A DNA stretch of 64,000 nucleotides, from assembly GCA_008638375.1 (NCBI GenBank), contig CM018051.1, positions 30,512,740 through 30,576,739 on the forward strand. The letters run 5' to 3'. The position numbers and the translations under genes are program-made. The stretch comes from Nyssa sinensis. Its lineage: Eukaryota > Streptophyta > Magnoliopsida > Cornales > Nyssaceae. The notes below the pieces were generated by a model, which worked only from the letters and a program-made list of their open reading frames with translations, was not told the origin of the DNA and did no database searches. Below are positions 32,455 through 44,850 of the stretch, piece after piece. Position 1 is the first letter of the stretch, and every line of letters begins with the position of its first letter.

Positions 32455-33550
32455 GAAATTTAAAATGTACCTCTAGGAATAAACAACTCTAGATACCTAG
32501 TGCGGACTTCGGCCTCACGCTCTCAAGTGGCCTCCTCGTCACCGTAATGGCTCCAAAGAACCTTGACCAAAGGGATGGTCTTGCCTCGCAAAACCTGGTC
32601 CCTCAAGTCCAATATCTCCACAGGCCTCTCATCATAAGAAACATCACCCTTCACTTAAAAATCTAACCAATCTAGCACATGTGAAGGGTCAAGCTCGTAC
32701 TTCCTCAACATCGACACATGGAAGACATCATGAACTCCAGATAATTGTGGCGGTAATGCCAGCTTATAGGCCACCTCACCAACCTTCTCAAGGATCTCAA
32801 ATGGCCTTATAAACCGCGACAACAGTTTCTCGCTACGCCTGAATCTCTTGAATCCCCGACGTGGGGCTACCTTGAGGAGCACATGTCCCCCCAACATCAA
32901 ATGATAGAGGTCCCCACCTCCTGGCGGCTCTGTGCTGTCAACAGACACTGTCTAATCACCTGTATCTTTCCCATGGTCTCACGGACTATGTCAAGCCCTA
33001 AAGCAGCCGCCTCCTCTACCTCAATCCAACATACCGGTGAACAACACGGCCTACCGTACAATGCCTCGAAAAGTGCCATCTCAATACTAGACTGATAGCT
33101 GTTGTTGTAGGCAAACTCTACCAGAGCAAGGTAATCTTCCCAACTACCCCTGAAATCCATAACACAGGCTCTAAGCATATCCTCAAGGATCTAACTAGTA
33201 CGCTCTGACTAACCATCAATCTGAGGATGGAAAGTAGTACTAAACAGTAGCTGAGTCCCCAAGGCTGTTTGAAGACTCTGCCAAAACTATGCAGTGAGAC
33301 GTGGGTCTCGGTCTGAAACAATGGAAACAGGAATCCCATGTAGTCGTACTATCTCTCGGATATACAACCTACTGAGGACATCCGCTGAATCAGTCACTCT
33401 AATCGGTAGGAAATGTGCGGACTTCGTCAACCTATCCACAATAACCCAAACTGCATCGTGACCTCTAGGTGACCTCGGAAGACCCATCATAAAATCCATA
33501 GTAACGAACTCCCACTTCCACTCAGCCATTGGTAATGGCTGTATCAAACC
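32455..33550 (-). pseudogene. Tekay-B integrase and chromodomain, broken
   Basis: Reading down the minus strand, 33287-33547 encodes the start of the core ([14 protein letters not shown]...[15 protein letters not shown]...[10 protein letters not shown]). The Asp of SDRD is present. A stop/frameshift zone at 33180-33290 covers the catalytic Glu region. 32897-33178 follows (LALVEFAYNNSYQSSIEMALFEALYGRPC). 32655-32948 holds the C-terminal SH3-like part (HDVFHVSMLRKYELDPSH). A chromodomain-like tail (LRGKTIPLVKVLWSHYGDEEAT, 32510-32620) contains a stop in place of Trp. It is similar to the integrase at 17703-18678 but in a more decayed state. Confidence 0.9.
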
Positions 33551-34330
33551 TCCAGGTCTCTAGTGCTCAGCTTTAACCTGCTGGCACATGAGATATCTCG
33601 ACACAAACTGTACCATATCTCTCTTCATCCCCGTCCACCAATACTGGCGGCGTAAATCATGGTACATCTTAGTGCCCTCTAGGTGCACTGCTAGACGTGA
33701 ATGGTGGAAATCTCTAAGAACATCAGTCCTAAGAGACTCTAGAACAAAGACTCTACCCATATACCTCAGGCTAAGGTCAGAATGAACTGTCCATCCCTCA
33801 AAGCCCTCGGTACTAGCAACTCATGCTCGAATTTGCTTTGCCTCTGTGTCTTGTAACTGTGCCTCAATAACTCTGCTCAATAGTGTAGGCTGTGCACACA
33901 TACTGAACAGTGTGGCGTGTCCCTTAGACTCGACAAAGTCTAAGTCAAACTCACCAATATCTCCTATCATCTCCCACTTCCTGATAACAATGCTAGCAAC
34001 TGTGCTCCTCGGTCTCCTACTAAGTGCATCCGCTACGACATTGCCCTTCCCAAGATGGTACTGAAGGTCAAATTCATAGTCGTTCATATATTCCATCCAT
34101 CTCTTCTACCGAAGGTTCAAGTCATTTTGCGTGAAAATATACCTAAGGCTCTTGTGATCTGAGAACACCTCAAACCTCTCCCCATATAAGTAGTGTCGCC
34201 AACTCTTAAGTGCAAAGATGACGGCAACTAACTCCAAATCATGTGTAAGATAGTTATGCTCATGATTCTTCAGCTGGCAAGAACCATAGGCTACTACCCT
34301 ACCCTCCTACATCAATACACAGCCTAGTCC
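33551..34330 (-). pseudogene. Tekay-B RNase H end and integrase zinc-binding region, broken
   Basis: 33821-34096 encodes [20 protein letters not shown] followed by ADALSRRP, the conserved end of Ty3/gypsy RNase H. 33560-33760 encodes ILRDFHHSRLAVHLEGTKMYHDLRRQYWWTGM and CQQVKAEH, the HHCC zinc-binding start of integrase with its second Cys in CQQ. 34097-34333 is the middle of RNase H (fragments [14 protein letters not shown] and [14 protein letters not shown] in shifted frames) with several stops. Confidence 0.8.
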
Positions 34331-35000
34331 CTCTCATGAAGCATCCCAATAAATGGTATAGCCAATTCTTCCCTCAGGTATCATCAGGACAGGTGCTGAA
34401 GTCAACCTCATCTTCAGCTCCTGAAATGACTGCTCACAGTCATCTGTCCACTCAAATCTAATGCCCTTGCGCGTCAGACGAGTCATCGGCACGGCAAGAC
34501 GAGAAAATCCCTCTACAAATTGATAGTAGTATCTAACCAATCCTAAGAAACTCCGAATCTCAAACACACTCTTCGGCCTCTCCCAACTCATAACAGCATC
34601 AATCTTAGAAGGATCCACATATACCCCACTATCTGACACAACATGGCCTAGAAACTGCACCTCCTGAAGCCAAAACTCATACTTCGAAGACTTAGCAAAC
34701 AAACAATGCTCCCTCAAAATCTATAACACAGTTCGTAAGTGAAAAGCATGCTTATCCTCAGAAGGTGAATAAATCAAAATGTCATCAACAAATACCATGA
34801 CAAACTTATCTAAATAAGGACTAAAAATGCGATGCATCATGTCCATGAATGCCGCTGGGGCATTCGTCACACCGACTGGCTTAACCACGAACTCATCATG
34901 ACCACAACGAGTGCAAAAAGCTGTCTTTGCCACATCCTCCTCCCGTACTCTCAACTGATGATACCCAGACCGAAGATCAATCTTCAAGAAACATCTTAAA
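34331..35000 (-). pseudogene. Tekay-B reverse transcriptase palm, thumb and RNase H start
   Basis: 34721-34987 encodes [23 protein letters not shown] (first catalytic Asp in the KIDL block), then FVDDILIYS with the catalytic Asp pair at residues 68-69. The PFGLTNAPA motif is altered to PVGVTNAPA. After a stop at about 34718-34720 the next frame, 34334-34717, continues with [37 protein letters not shown] and the tether up to TIYWDAS. The order and motifs are those of a chromovirus pol. Confidence 0.9.
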
Positions 35001-35696
35001 CCCCTAAGCTAATCAAACAAATCATCTATCCTCAGCAACAGGTACTTGTTCTTGATAGTGATCCGGTTTAATCTCCTATAATCCACACACAAATGTAATG
35101 TCCCATCCTTCTTCTTCACAAAGAGCGCCGAAGAACTCCACGGAGAAGTACTAGGACGAACAAAACTCTTACCCTGCAAATCAGTCAACTGCTCCTTTAG
35201 CTCCCTCAACTCAACTGGAGTCATACGGTAAAATGGAATGGAAATAGGCACAGTGCCTGGGATAAGCTCTATCATGAACTCTATCTCTCGTCTCGGTGGT
35301 AGACTAGTCAAGTCATCGAGAAAAACATCTAGGAACTCATCTACTACAGGCGGTAATGCACTCTTCGTAGTCCTACTCCCATCTATTATCAAACTAGCCA
35401 ACATGTAGCTATGACCTCCCCAACTCCTCGAGTCATACAAGGGTGGAACTAAGAAATCTTCACGATCCTCCGCGAAATAGAAGCTATCTCCCTCAGGAGT
35501 ACACACAGTCACACTCCCTTTGTAACAGTCTATACTCGCCCAAAAAGTAAATAACCAATCCATCCCCAATATAATATCAAAACCAGACATGTCAAGTAGA
35601 ATGAAGTCAAAATAAAGGATGCGGTCAGCTATCTTTATCTAGCAATCTCGACAGATCCTCGTCAAAGTCAAACTACCCCTAACCGAGGTGTCAATA
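35001..35696 (-). pseudogene. Tekay-B protease end and RT fingers; gag deleted
   Basis: The frame 35009-35590 begins [10 protein letters not shown], the end of the retropepsin-like protease. It continues through the linker and RT fingers ([27 protein letters not shown]). Upstream, 35591-35696 holds a further protease scrap ([14 protein letters not shown]). At about 35697 the sequence changes directly into LTR-B, so gag, the protease active site, the primer-binding site and the first ~25 bp of the LTR terminus are deleted. The element is a dead internal-deletion derivative. Confidence 0.85.
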
Positions 35697-36166
35697 TGTA
35701 ATGGTGAGTGAAAAGAAAGAAGAAAAGTAAATGAAAGATAATTTAATGGATTCAGTTGATTTTGCATTTATTTCCCTATGTTTCCCCAAGATTTGAGATG
35801 AAAATTTATTACTAATCTCACCCAATGTGAGTTCCAATTAGTGGTCAAACGCCTCCTCCAACCAATGGTAAAAAATAATTTAAGTCGTGTCCAAATTAGG
35901 CCTCCAAAATAGCCCCAAAATATGCCTTGGAATAATAGCTCAAATGGGTCCCAATTGTCCTAGGACATAAGCCAAGAATAGGCCAAAAGGTCTACTAAAA
36001 TAGGTCTAAGGAAGTGGCTAAACATGGCCCCAAAAGGGTGGCCAAAAATGACCCAATAGGGGAGGCCAAACATGGCCCAAAAAGGTGACCAAAAATAGCC
36101 CCAAAGGGTGGCCAAACATGACCCAAAGGTTGGCTAAACATGGCCTAATAGAGTGCCCAAACATGG
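35697..36166 (-). mobile_element. 5' LTR of Tekay-B, inner segment
   Basis: Collinear with 29632-30105 of the 3' LTR, starting at GGTGAGTGAAAAG, so about 25 bp of the LTR terminus are missing at the deletion junction. It ends in CATGG, the duplicated target of the LTR-C insertion. Confidence 0.9.
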
Positions 36167-36829
36167 TGTCACATCCCGAACCCCACCCTACACGGATGTC
36201 GAGGATGTGACTGCCAGTCGGTCGCGACGCCACCAACCAAAGGCAAATTCTGAACTTTCCGACGAATTGCACTCCAACTGTAGGGTCAGATGCAGCGGAT
36301 TTTAAAACTTTTTCTTTGTGTCACGGGAATGCAACTCACTTATCCATTTTAAGTATATGTATCACAGAGCAAGACTAAATCCAGTCAGTCAACAATTCTA
36401 ATCTCAGAGCATATCTAAAATCAAGCATATAACAACAGAGCAGATCTAATATCTCTAGAGTACCATTAGTTCCATGAGCCATGTCTATCTAGTATATATC
36501 AGTCAAGTCAGTCATAACATACCACTCACCGGAATAACCAGGTTCAATCCACAATAAACCAGTCTCTACAATTCAGTGCCGTCAGATCCTTACTTGCGAT
36601 GCCACTTGGCCTATTCACGTCATGTCATAGTACCTTCTAATCCAATGGAGGTAATTCCTGAAAAATGTCAGAATAATGGGGTGAGCTTAAATAAGCCCAG
36701 TGAGTAACACAGATTCCCTATCATGGGTTTCAAAACCAGTTTTGTGCTTCCAAGGCACATGGATAATTTAGTCATTTCAAAAATAACTATTTTTATAAAT
36801 CCATTTCATAAGCAGTCTAGTACAATAAA

Positions 36830-37530
36830 ACAGAATCGAACAAACAATACAAACGGATCGGAACATGACATAACCAATCGGTCAAAACAATAACTATTGC
36901 TAATATATCGGTCAAGACACAGACTTTTCATTAACGGAACGAATCACAATCGGGACTGAGTGGGAACAATAAGTCAGTCAAGACAGGGGTATATTATCAA
37001 TAGCTAGAACATAGCGGAGTTGAACAAGATCAATCAAGACAAGGCATACCAATAACAGGACAGAAACATAATGGAACTAGACCATCTATCAATCAGGCTA
37101 GAGATGTCATCAACAGACGGAATATAACAGAATCGAACGGAAACAATACATCAGTCAAGCAAAGGCATATCGCGAACGGATAAAATTATAACGGAACTAA
37201 ACGGAAACAATACACTAATCAGGACACAGGCAAATCATGAACAGGACACAACATAACGGAACTGGGTAGAAACAATATAACAATCAAGTCAGGGACACAT
37301 CACTGTCGGAACTAATCATAACTGGACTGAACAATGTTTCAATCAAGACAGACGTATCATCAACGGACAGTGCACAACGGAACTGGACCATATATCAATC
37401 AAGGCAGACTTAACATCATTAACGGACAGAACATGTCAGAACCGGACGGAACATATCAATCGAGGCAGACATATCATTAACGGACAGCACATAACCGAAC
37501 TGAACAGAATTCCTAATTCGAAGGACACAA
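36830..37530 (-). repeat. Degenerate ~60-bp minisatellite of LTR-C
   Basis: About ten or more units alternate 'aacggaactgaacggaaacaata', 'tcaatcaagacag' and 'catatcatcaacggacag' with drift. It lies inside the candidate 3' intron of LTR-C. In the other LTR-C copy (from 61593) the same place holds a different expansion of AACAGAACRGATCA-like units (62180-62960). Confidence 0.8.
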
Positions 37531-38211
37531 GCACATCACGTGGAATGTGGTACAAAGGGCGTACATTAAGTACATACATTTAAACAATATAGCATTCAGA
37601 CAGTATACTATACAAAGCGGTACGATACTACAAAATGTTGTTCTTTGCCTATATCACATGGTTTATTTAATCATTTCAGAAATAATGGTTCAATATATCC
37701 ATTTTATCTCAACAGTTCAAAACGGGCAAAACAGTACGGGATGCTAGCACAGGGATTAGGAATATAGTCAATTATTTAAAAAGACTAAAACCATGTCATA
37801 AGTGATATAGTACGAAAAGGCATGCATTTAAATAATTGCACTTAAATAATTGCATTCGAAACAAATCAGTAAATCAAGGGGCAGTATCAAAACAGTGTCA
37901 GAAGTTACTCACAAACTTTACGCTTATTTCCTTGCATAAATAATCCGATAACCTCCAGGTACGTCAGGCATCTCCATGTATATCCTGAATAATAATCATC
38001 AATCACAGACAGATCAGAACTCATCCATTCAGGTCTCATTCGTCATCTTAGGTATCTATCGGATTACCTAAGATAGCCTAGTAGCCTATCGCCCTTCCAT
38101 TGGATCTCACCCGAGGCTATTTCATTCTTTAATTAGGCTTAGCAGTTATTAGGATTATATCCTAAGTCATTTAGACTTCAATTGTTATCAGTCAGGCACT
38201 CATTCAACCTT

Positions 38212-39340
38212 AGGGGCAAAATGGTAATTTTATCATTCTTGTCCCGAACCCGATCGTGGTCTTCGGAATAGTCTTTATATCTTAAGTACAAAGTTCTACG
38301 TCCTTTGGACTCCAATCGATATCAGTTAGGTTCTCATTTTAACCATAGGGGCAAAATGGTAATTTTGCCATTCTTATCCCGGACCCTGTCATGGTCCTCA
38401 GAATATCCCATATATCGTATATATGAAGTTTTAAGTCTTTTGGACTTTAATCGGTATCAGTCGGGTACTTATTTAGTCTTAGGGGCAAAATGGTAATTTT
38501 ATCATTTTTGCCCCGGACCCTATCATGGTCCTCAGAACGTCCCATATATCTCATGTATAAATTTGTAAGTCCCTTTGACTTCATTTGGTATCTGCTTTAG
38601 ATCGTCGGGACACATCGGTCATTTCTCGTTTTACGCGTTGACTGTCTCGGAGTCTTATTTAGCCCTTCAGTGTTCATAATTATCCATATGATAATTTATC
38701 AGATCAGTTTGACCTTTATTCGACCTCTACTTTGCACTTATAGTGCTCAGGGGTATTTTGGTCATTTTATGTTTTGTGTAATTCTGACCCCGATTCGTCA
38801 TCTAATCAAGTATACAGTCTCACCAGTGTCTGGGCTCCTACCGGTATCAGTCTCGTCCCAATCGGACTTTGTTTAGGTCTCGTACGGTATCAGGGGTAAT
38901 TTGGTAATTTCATGTGTCGTATTTTTCGGTACGTCAGTTTATAAAATGGACCTCACCATTGGGTCCAGAGCGTCCAACATAGTGAAATTGGACTGTCTGT
39001 TATGTTTAATCGGCCCTGGGTATCATTAAGGGCAACTCGGTCATTTACACCTACGTGTCTGTATTTTTCGGGACCTCGGTTCATTAAACGGACCTCACCG
39101 TTGAGTTCAGAATGCCCGAGATAGTCAAAATAGGCTATCTGATATTTTTATTTGGGTCTGGGTACCATCAGGGGCAGTTCGGTCATTTATCACTTACGGG
39201 TCTGTATTTTTCGGGACTGTATTTCCAAAATCGGACTGTACCATTGAGTCCAGAATGCTTGAAATAGGGAAAATACACTATTTATTTAATTTATTTGGAC
39301 TCCGTTTGACATATTTAATGTCTAGGGGTAAAATTGTAAT
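38212..39340 (-). repeat. Array of degenerate ~135-bp units in LTR-C
   Basis: The marker AGGGGCAAAATGGTAATTT occurs at 38212, 38347 and 38481 (period 135 and 134). Weaker copies stand at about 38608, 38757, 38889, 39024, 39167 and 39321. Each unit also carries a 'CGGACCtcaccgttgagtcCagaatg'-type core. It is the clearest example of a module found in every LTR family here. Confidence 0.85.
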
Positions 39341-40954
39341 TTTACCTATTTAATAAAATAATTAAATAATTATTTTATTATTTAATTAATTACCAGGGGC
39401 TTAAATGTATAATTTGTCCAAAATCTGGGCCACTGTATAATATCCCAAAACTGTTGGGGGTCAATATGTAATTTTAGAAAGCTGTGGGGCCAAAACAGAA
39501 TTTAATAAAATATAGTTTCAGAACCGTTTGGTTCTAGGGTTCACCAAGTGAACCGGTCCAAATTTCCCTAAACCATCCGGTCTAGTTACCTTGAGAGAAC
39601 CGGGATATGATATCCCTGGTAACCCCAATTTCTTTCTTATTCTTGGTTTGGATAGGCCCAGTTCAGATTTCAATTTATTATTTGGATTGCCAAACAGGTC
39701 GAATTCAGGTTTTAAATTTAAAACCTTTAACCTCATACGGCGCCGTTCCACTAAAGCAGTGGCACGCCCTAGACCGACACGTGTCTGGGTCGACACGCGA
39801 GTCGACCGAGTCGACTCTATCTTCCCCATCGTGCAGGGCATTGTTGCCCTAGTTGTAGTCATCAAGTTTTTTCCAATTTCGTGGGTTTTCGAAGGCTGTT
39901 TTCAACTGATTTTGGTTCCAAACTGTTCCTAGAGTCTAGACCAAAAACTTGGCATCGATTTTGAGCTTCGAATCCATGCATGGAGCTCTGTATAACCGAT
40001 TATCATGCAGGTTTTCAGTTCGGTCGTGGGGCCTTATTTCTCAACCAAATCTCACAAAGTTTGGTTCTTTGTGACCGTATGTCCATGGGGATCAACATCC
40101 CATTTAGCCATTTCAATTTAAGAGCCTATTCTAGATTTTGGGTTCCATGGCCGAGACCTATAGGTTCGGTTTTGAGGGTCTAAACCTAGGTTTCTAGGTC
40201 GCGGATCCGTGGTTTTGACACCTTAGGAAGGTCTAGTTCATGTTTAGACCATCAAGATTCAGTTTTATGGAGGTCAAATCAGACCTGCTACAGGGAAGCT
40301 CTATCCATGGCGGTTGGGTCTCGGTTTTATGTTTTCTATGCCTATTCGACCCTCTCAGTGGTTCTATAACCATCCCAAGCCTCACAGTAACTCATCTACA
40401 CAGTTTGTATGGTCTAAGACTATCAAAACAGTGTCAATATTTAAACAGAAAATTTTTCAGTTTTAAAGGGTTACCTTTCATACAGTGATAGTTCTCCTCT
40501 TGGCTCGATTCAAGCCTGTTCATGGCTTGGTCCAGGTTGTCCCAGTGCAGTCGTGTGCTGCTGAGTCCTCAATCCCCTTTGGTGCGTCTCTAATGAAACA
40601 CACCATGCACACACACAAGCTTGTATATACATGCAAGCCTCACATGTTTCTCTCTCTAGACTCCCCTACCCGAGCACACACACAACAGCCATTCTCAGCA
40701 TGCCTAATTTGCATCTATGTGAGAACTCATGTCCACATGCAAAACCCTCTTGCTTTTCAAGGAGCATATATCTATATATATACATATATACATCTATGTA
40801 TATATCTATGTGTGCAGGTTCGGGCGACTGATTGGGGTTGACATGAGGGGATGGAAACTAATCATATGGGGTTTGCATGGATTGCTATTGGTCCATTTGG
40901 GTGGCAAGTTGGGGCAATTCAGTGTTATATACCATTAAGTTGGGTATATGGGCA

Positions 40955-41040
40955 CAAAGGTGCTGGTGGCCACTTGGTTTAATTTTTGGATGGAATTCAT
41001 TCTCTCCATAGGTCAAGGGTTCAATTCCCCTTGACCACCA
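40955..41040 (+). other. tRNA-like segment 4, antisense to LTR-C
   Basis: Perfect B box GGTTCAATTCC at 41018-41028 sits in a 9-bp perfect stem, GGTCAAGGG (41011-41019) with CCCTTGACC (41028-41036), like a T-arm. An A-box-like GTGGCCACTTGG lies about 45 bp before. It is closely similar to segment 6 at 46243. No anticodon arm is convincing. Confidence 0.6.
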
Positions 41041-41460
41041 ATTTGGCCATTTTTCACCATTTTGGGCTAAGGTCACGTTTGGCTGCGCAGTAATTCAGTT
41101 TTTGATGTTTGTCTCATAACTTTCATTCCGTAACTCCTTCTTCGATGCGGTTTGTTCCGAGAGTTTCATATTTCAGTTATCTACAGTGTCAGAGGTTCCG
41201 TGTCATTTATTATTTATCTCGGATTTCCGTAGTTAACTAATTCGGGTTCCGTTAATTTTAAATTGACATTATTTCACCTAATTAATTGGTAATTAGGTTC
41301 GGGTATTGTACCCTATTCCCGAACATGTTTTAATTGTTTTATCGGTCTATCTTGACCGTCGGGAGATTAGGGTTAATTCCCTTGATTATTCTCTGAGCCG
41401 GTATTAATTAATAATTAATATTTACTTATTAATTATACAGGATCGGGGTGTTACACATGG

Positions 41461-43819
41461 TCCAAAAAGGTGCCCAAACATAGCTAAAAAAAGGTGGGCC
41501 AAAGGGGCAGGTGTCGAGGGGTGTCAAGGGCTGGGTGCGCATGGGGCACAGGCAAAGGGCAGCAGGCAAGACAACACGCGCATGGCATGGCTGGCAGCAG
41601 GAGCGCGCAAAACACGTGGCTGGGCGGCTGGGCAGTGGCTACTGTAGCAACTTCAACCTGTTTTTCCATTTCTCTACATTTTTACTGTAACTGGCTGTGA
41701 CTGAATTTCTCTGTCCAGCAGCCAATTTCTCTGTTTTCCAAATTTTTTTCTCAAGTTTTGAAGGTCACTTTTTTCCCATTTTTAGACCATTTCTTCAAGG
41801 TTTTCAACCCCCCCTCTTTGGCACTTTTCCCACCCATTTAAAGGGTGTTTTAAACACCTAACAAATCCTAAAATTTTTCCAAAATTTTTGCATAATCTCT
41901 TTTGTTTTGTAAGTCTTTTTCCCACTTAATATTCATGATACATTATACAATTAAGGATTTGCACATTCCATCCTCACTCGATGGCCATAATTCATAAAAA
42001 TTAAACATACATTCATTTCCTTCAACATATATACATGTAAGGCACATTAAATAGATATATCCTCCATATCATTTGGGCTTAAGCCCTTACATTACAAATT
42101 TGGCCCAAGGCCTATAGTTCACCAGGCTTCCAAATTAAAACACAAGTCTTTTTAGGCTTATGCCCATACATACAAAATGTGCCCCAAGGGTCAAATATGC
42201 TTCACAATTTACTTCCTCCCTCTGTTCTCTAACGACTTCATCGAGTTTCAAGTACCCGGGGTCTCGTCTGAAATATGATATCCCACAAACGGTCAGCTCA
42301 ACTACTGGTATGACAAAATCCTAATGCCAAGAGCAAAATTAAGGTGTGGCATGTGCGAGTGTACATTTCCAAGCTATGCATCCGCCCCCATTCATTAATG
42401 CAATGCAAAGGTGATATGCATGACACACACATGCAAACTCTATGCCACACCCATGTCTTGTTTCATGGCCTTTTCCCGTTGGAACGAGTATCAATCATAT
42501 GTCTCACTTCACGGTCTGTCCCCGTTGGAATAAGTACCAATGGCCAATTTTGGGTTTTTCACCACAAGATCTACACCCTCATAATGCATAGCACCAAAGT
42601 GTTCAACTCATACTATGCTTCCAAGGATTTACACTATGCCAACATGCCTTGACTTTGTTCTTATGCAATTCAATAAAACCTTTCATCAACACATGGAACA
42701 TGCCTTTGATAATTCATTAAACTTAAAGCAACATAACATTTTAATCATAAAGCTTCATCTATATGAACCTAACATGCAATCCAATCAATTTCGCATATAA
42801 ACACATTACATATTTACAACCTTAACAATTTCTCAAGGATCACAAAACACATAAAGTACCAACACATGGAATAAATCATAACTCTCAAACCACAAGAGTT
42901 TCTCTACATGAATATAAGCTAAAATATAATAATCCAACACATATATAAGGTACACCTTCATCATGGTAACAAATTGTCAAGAAATTCAAAGAACACAAAA
43001 GTACCTAAACTACCAACTCTAAGTTTTCAAAGCAAATATCACCTAAGTGATTTTCTAACATCAAATAAAAACACCTAAATCACTCAACCAACATATAAAA
43101 AGGTAAAGAAACATAAATCTATTCATAACTTAGCAAGATATCATACCTAAAAGGGTCTTTCTCAACCCTTGGGAGTTATGTTTGCTCACAACCAAACCGA
43201 TTAGTGAGAATATAGTTCTTGGCGGGGGGGAACAACTTCCTAGAAGGAAGTCTTGCAAGAATCTTGGCCTAGAAGTGTGTTTTGGTGACTTGAAGATTAG
43301 AAAATCTAGGTTTTCTCTTCACTTTTTCTCTCATGCGCGAGTTCTGCTCTTTCTCCAGACCAAAAATGTGATTTTTAACACTAAGGGGTTGTATTTATAC
43401 TAAAGGGGCAAAATGACCTTTTTGCCCTTAATGAATCCAGGACCCCGTTACACTACAACCCGTCCCGAAACGCCTCAATTTGACATTTTGCTTTATCCAA
43501 AGTTCTTAAAATTATTTTAAATGAAAATTTTTAAAAAATTTTATTTTTTCTTGCGGCCGGGTTTGGCCGATTCTGCCCGGGCCACCCGGAATGCCCTTTT
43601 GGTCCCTTTTTTAAACTATCTCCGAATAGGCTCAAATTTTTACAGGAGGTGTATTTTAATATTCTAAGCATATTTCTCTTCTATGGCATACTCAAAATAT
43701 GCCTCTAGATATGACTCATAACTAAATGATGCATATGTAGTGCCTTGCCAGCAAACGGTTCATGAATAATGCCCTACCGACAAAACAAAAAATTTATCCT
43801 CATTTTTTAGACCTCTACA
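41461..43819 (-). mobile_element. 5' LTR of Tekay-B, outer segment
   Basis: It resumes the LTR-B sequence after the LTR-C insertion and ends at the LTR start TGTAGAGGTCT (plus end 43819), followed by the target duplication GTGAC (43820-43824). It is highly similar along its length to 30110-32425. The differences between the two LTRs (many substitutions by eye) show that the Tekay-B insertion is not recent. Confidence 0.9.
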
Positions 43820-44719
43820 GTGACTGAGCACAACTCTGGGCACATACCGAATATCATGATCAATAAGTTTCCACACAAGATGTACAATCATGTGAAATAA
43901 CCAAAATCTCAATCAACGAGACATAAGTGTGTGGATCAACGAGATTTCCATCAACAAGATTTCCATCAACAAGATATGATACAAGATTATGACATGGGAT
44001 ACATGATAGTATAAATATGCTCAAGCATCAGCAAATCAAGATCTCAAAAGATATAGGCAAGCAAGTCAATTTTGAGGTACAGGCATGAATAATTGATCAC
44101 AAGTCGATTGACATCAAATCGAAGAATCAAGTCCAATAGGTAGGATATAGAGTAAAAATTTGGCAGCATATGAAAATAACTGTGACTGGCTAGGAATAAC
44201 CCATATTAAAGCATCGGAATTACTTACCTCAAAAATAGATTTCAGCAGTTCTATTAATTTAAATCTCATTCTCCTTCCCCTTAGAGGTTCCTATAAATCA
44301 AAAATTTAATTGTTATTAACTCATCTCAATTATTTAGGTCGATGTTAGCATTCGTAATTTATTTTAACTCTTTCGGTATTATTTAATTATATTCTTAAAG
44401 TTGCTAAATTTAATACATCGGCCTTCCGAGTATTTTATTTAGGTAAACGGACTCCACTGTTGAGTCCGGAACGTCAAAGAAAATAAATCTAGGCCTTCGC
44501 GGCTTCTCAATTGGCTTCGGGCACTCCTAAGGGCAAAATGGTAATTTCATGTTTTATGTGACTTAATTTTTTGGAACCCCGGTTCACAAAATGGACCTCA
44601 CCATTAGGTCCAGAATGTCCAACATAGTCAAAATACACTATTTGTTTAATTAATTTAGACATCGGTACATTTACCTATTTTTAAATAATTTAAATTAATT
44701 AATTAATTTAATTATATCA

Positions 44720-44746
44720 ATATAATATATATATATATATATATTC
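44720..44746. repeat. (TA)n microsatellite next to tRNA-like segment 5
   Basis: About twelve TA dinucleotides lie 30 bp before the A box of the segment that follows, repeating the arrangement at 12212. Confidence 0.85.
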
Positions 44747-44771
44747 GGTTGGGTTTATGACGGGTGAGAAT

Positions 44772-44850
44772 TGGGTGGCACAGTGGTTGGTTAAGTGTCA
44801 CCCCCCCAACAGGTCACGGGTTCGATTCTAGGGGAGCTGTGGCTCCCCCA
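44772..44850 (+). other. tRNA-like segment 5, antisense to LTR-E
   Basis: A box TGGCACAGTGG (44776-44786) and B box GGTTCGATTCT (44819-44829) are both close to consensus, with tRNA-like spacing. GGGGAGCTGTGGCTCCCC forms a small hairpin just after, followed by a run of eight T (about 44852), a plausible Pol III stop. LTR-E (+) at 46638-49832 shows no counterpart where it would be expected. Confidence 0.6.

Larger units (their letters stand above)
36167..41455 (-). mobile_element. Solo LTR-C, 5289 bp, inserted in LTR-B
   Basis: It is bounded by TGTCACATCCCG (36167) and GGATCGGGGTGTTACA (41455), and flanked by a perfect 5-bp duplication CATGG (36162-36166 and 41456-41460). The host LTR-B sequence is continuous once it is removed. 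No pol-like coding remains, so it is a solo LTR or a fully non-coding element. Inside, on the minus strand: a U3 with an antisense tRNA-like segment (40955-41040), (TA)n/TATA near 40770-40800, a ~135-bp repeat array (38212-39340), a donor GTGAGTAAC (37912 downwards), a ~60-bp minisatellite (36830-37530) and an acceptor TTTTTCAG (36658). 5.3 kb is long even for plant LTRs. Confidence 0.9.

Noticed and set aside
41456..41700. Start of a separate element after LTR-C
   Set aside because: The sequence is the direct continuation of LTR-B from 36166 and matches 30110 onward.
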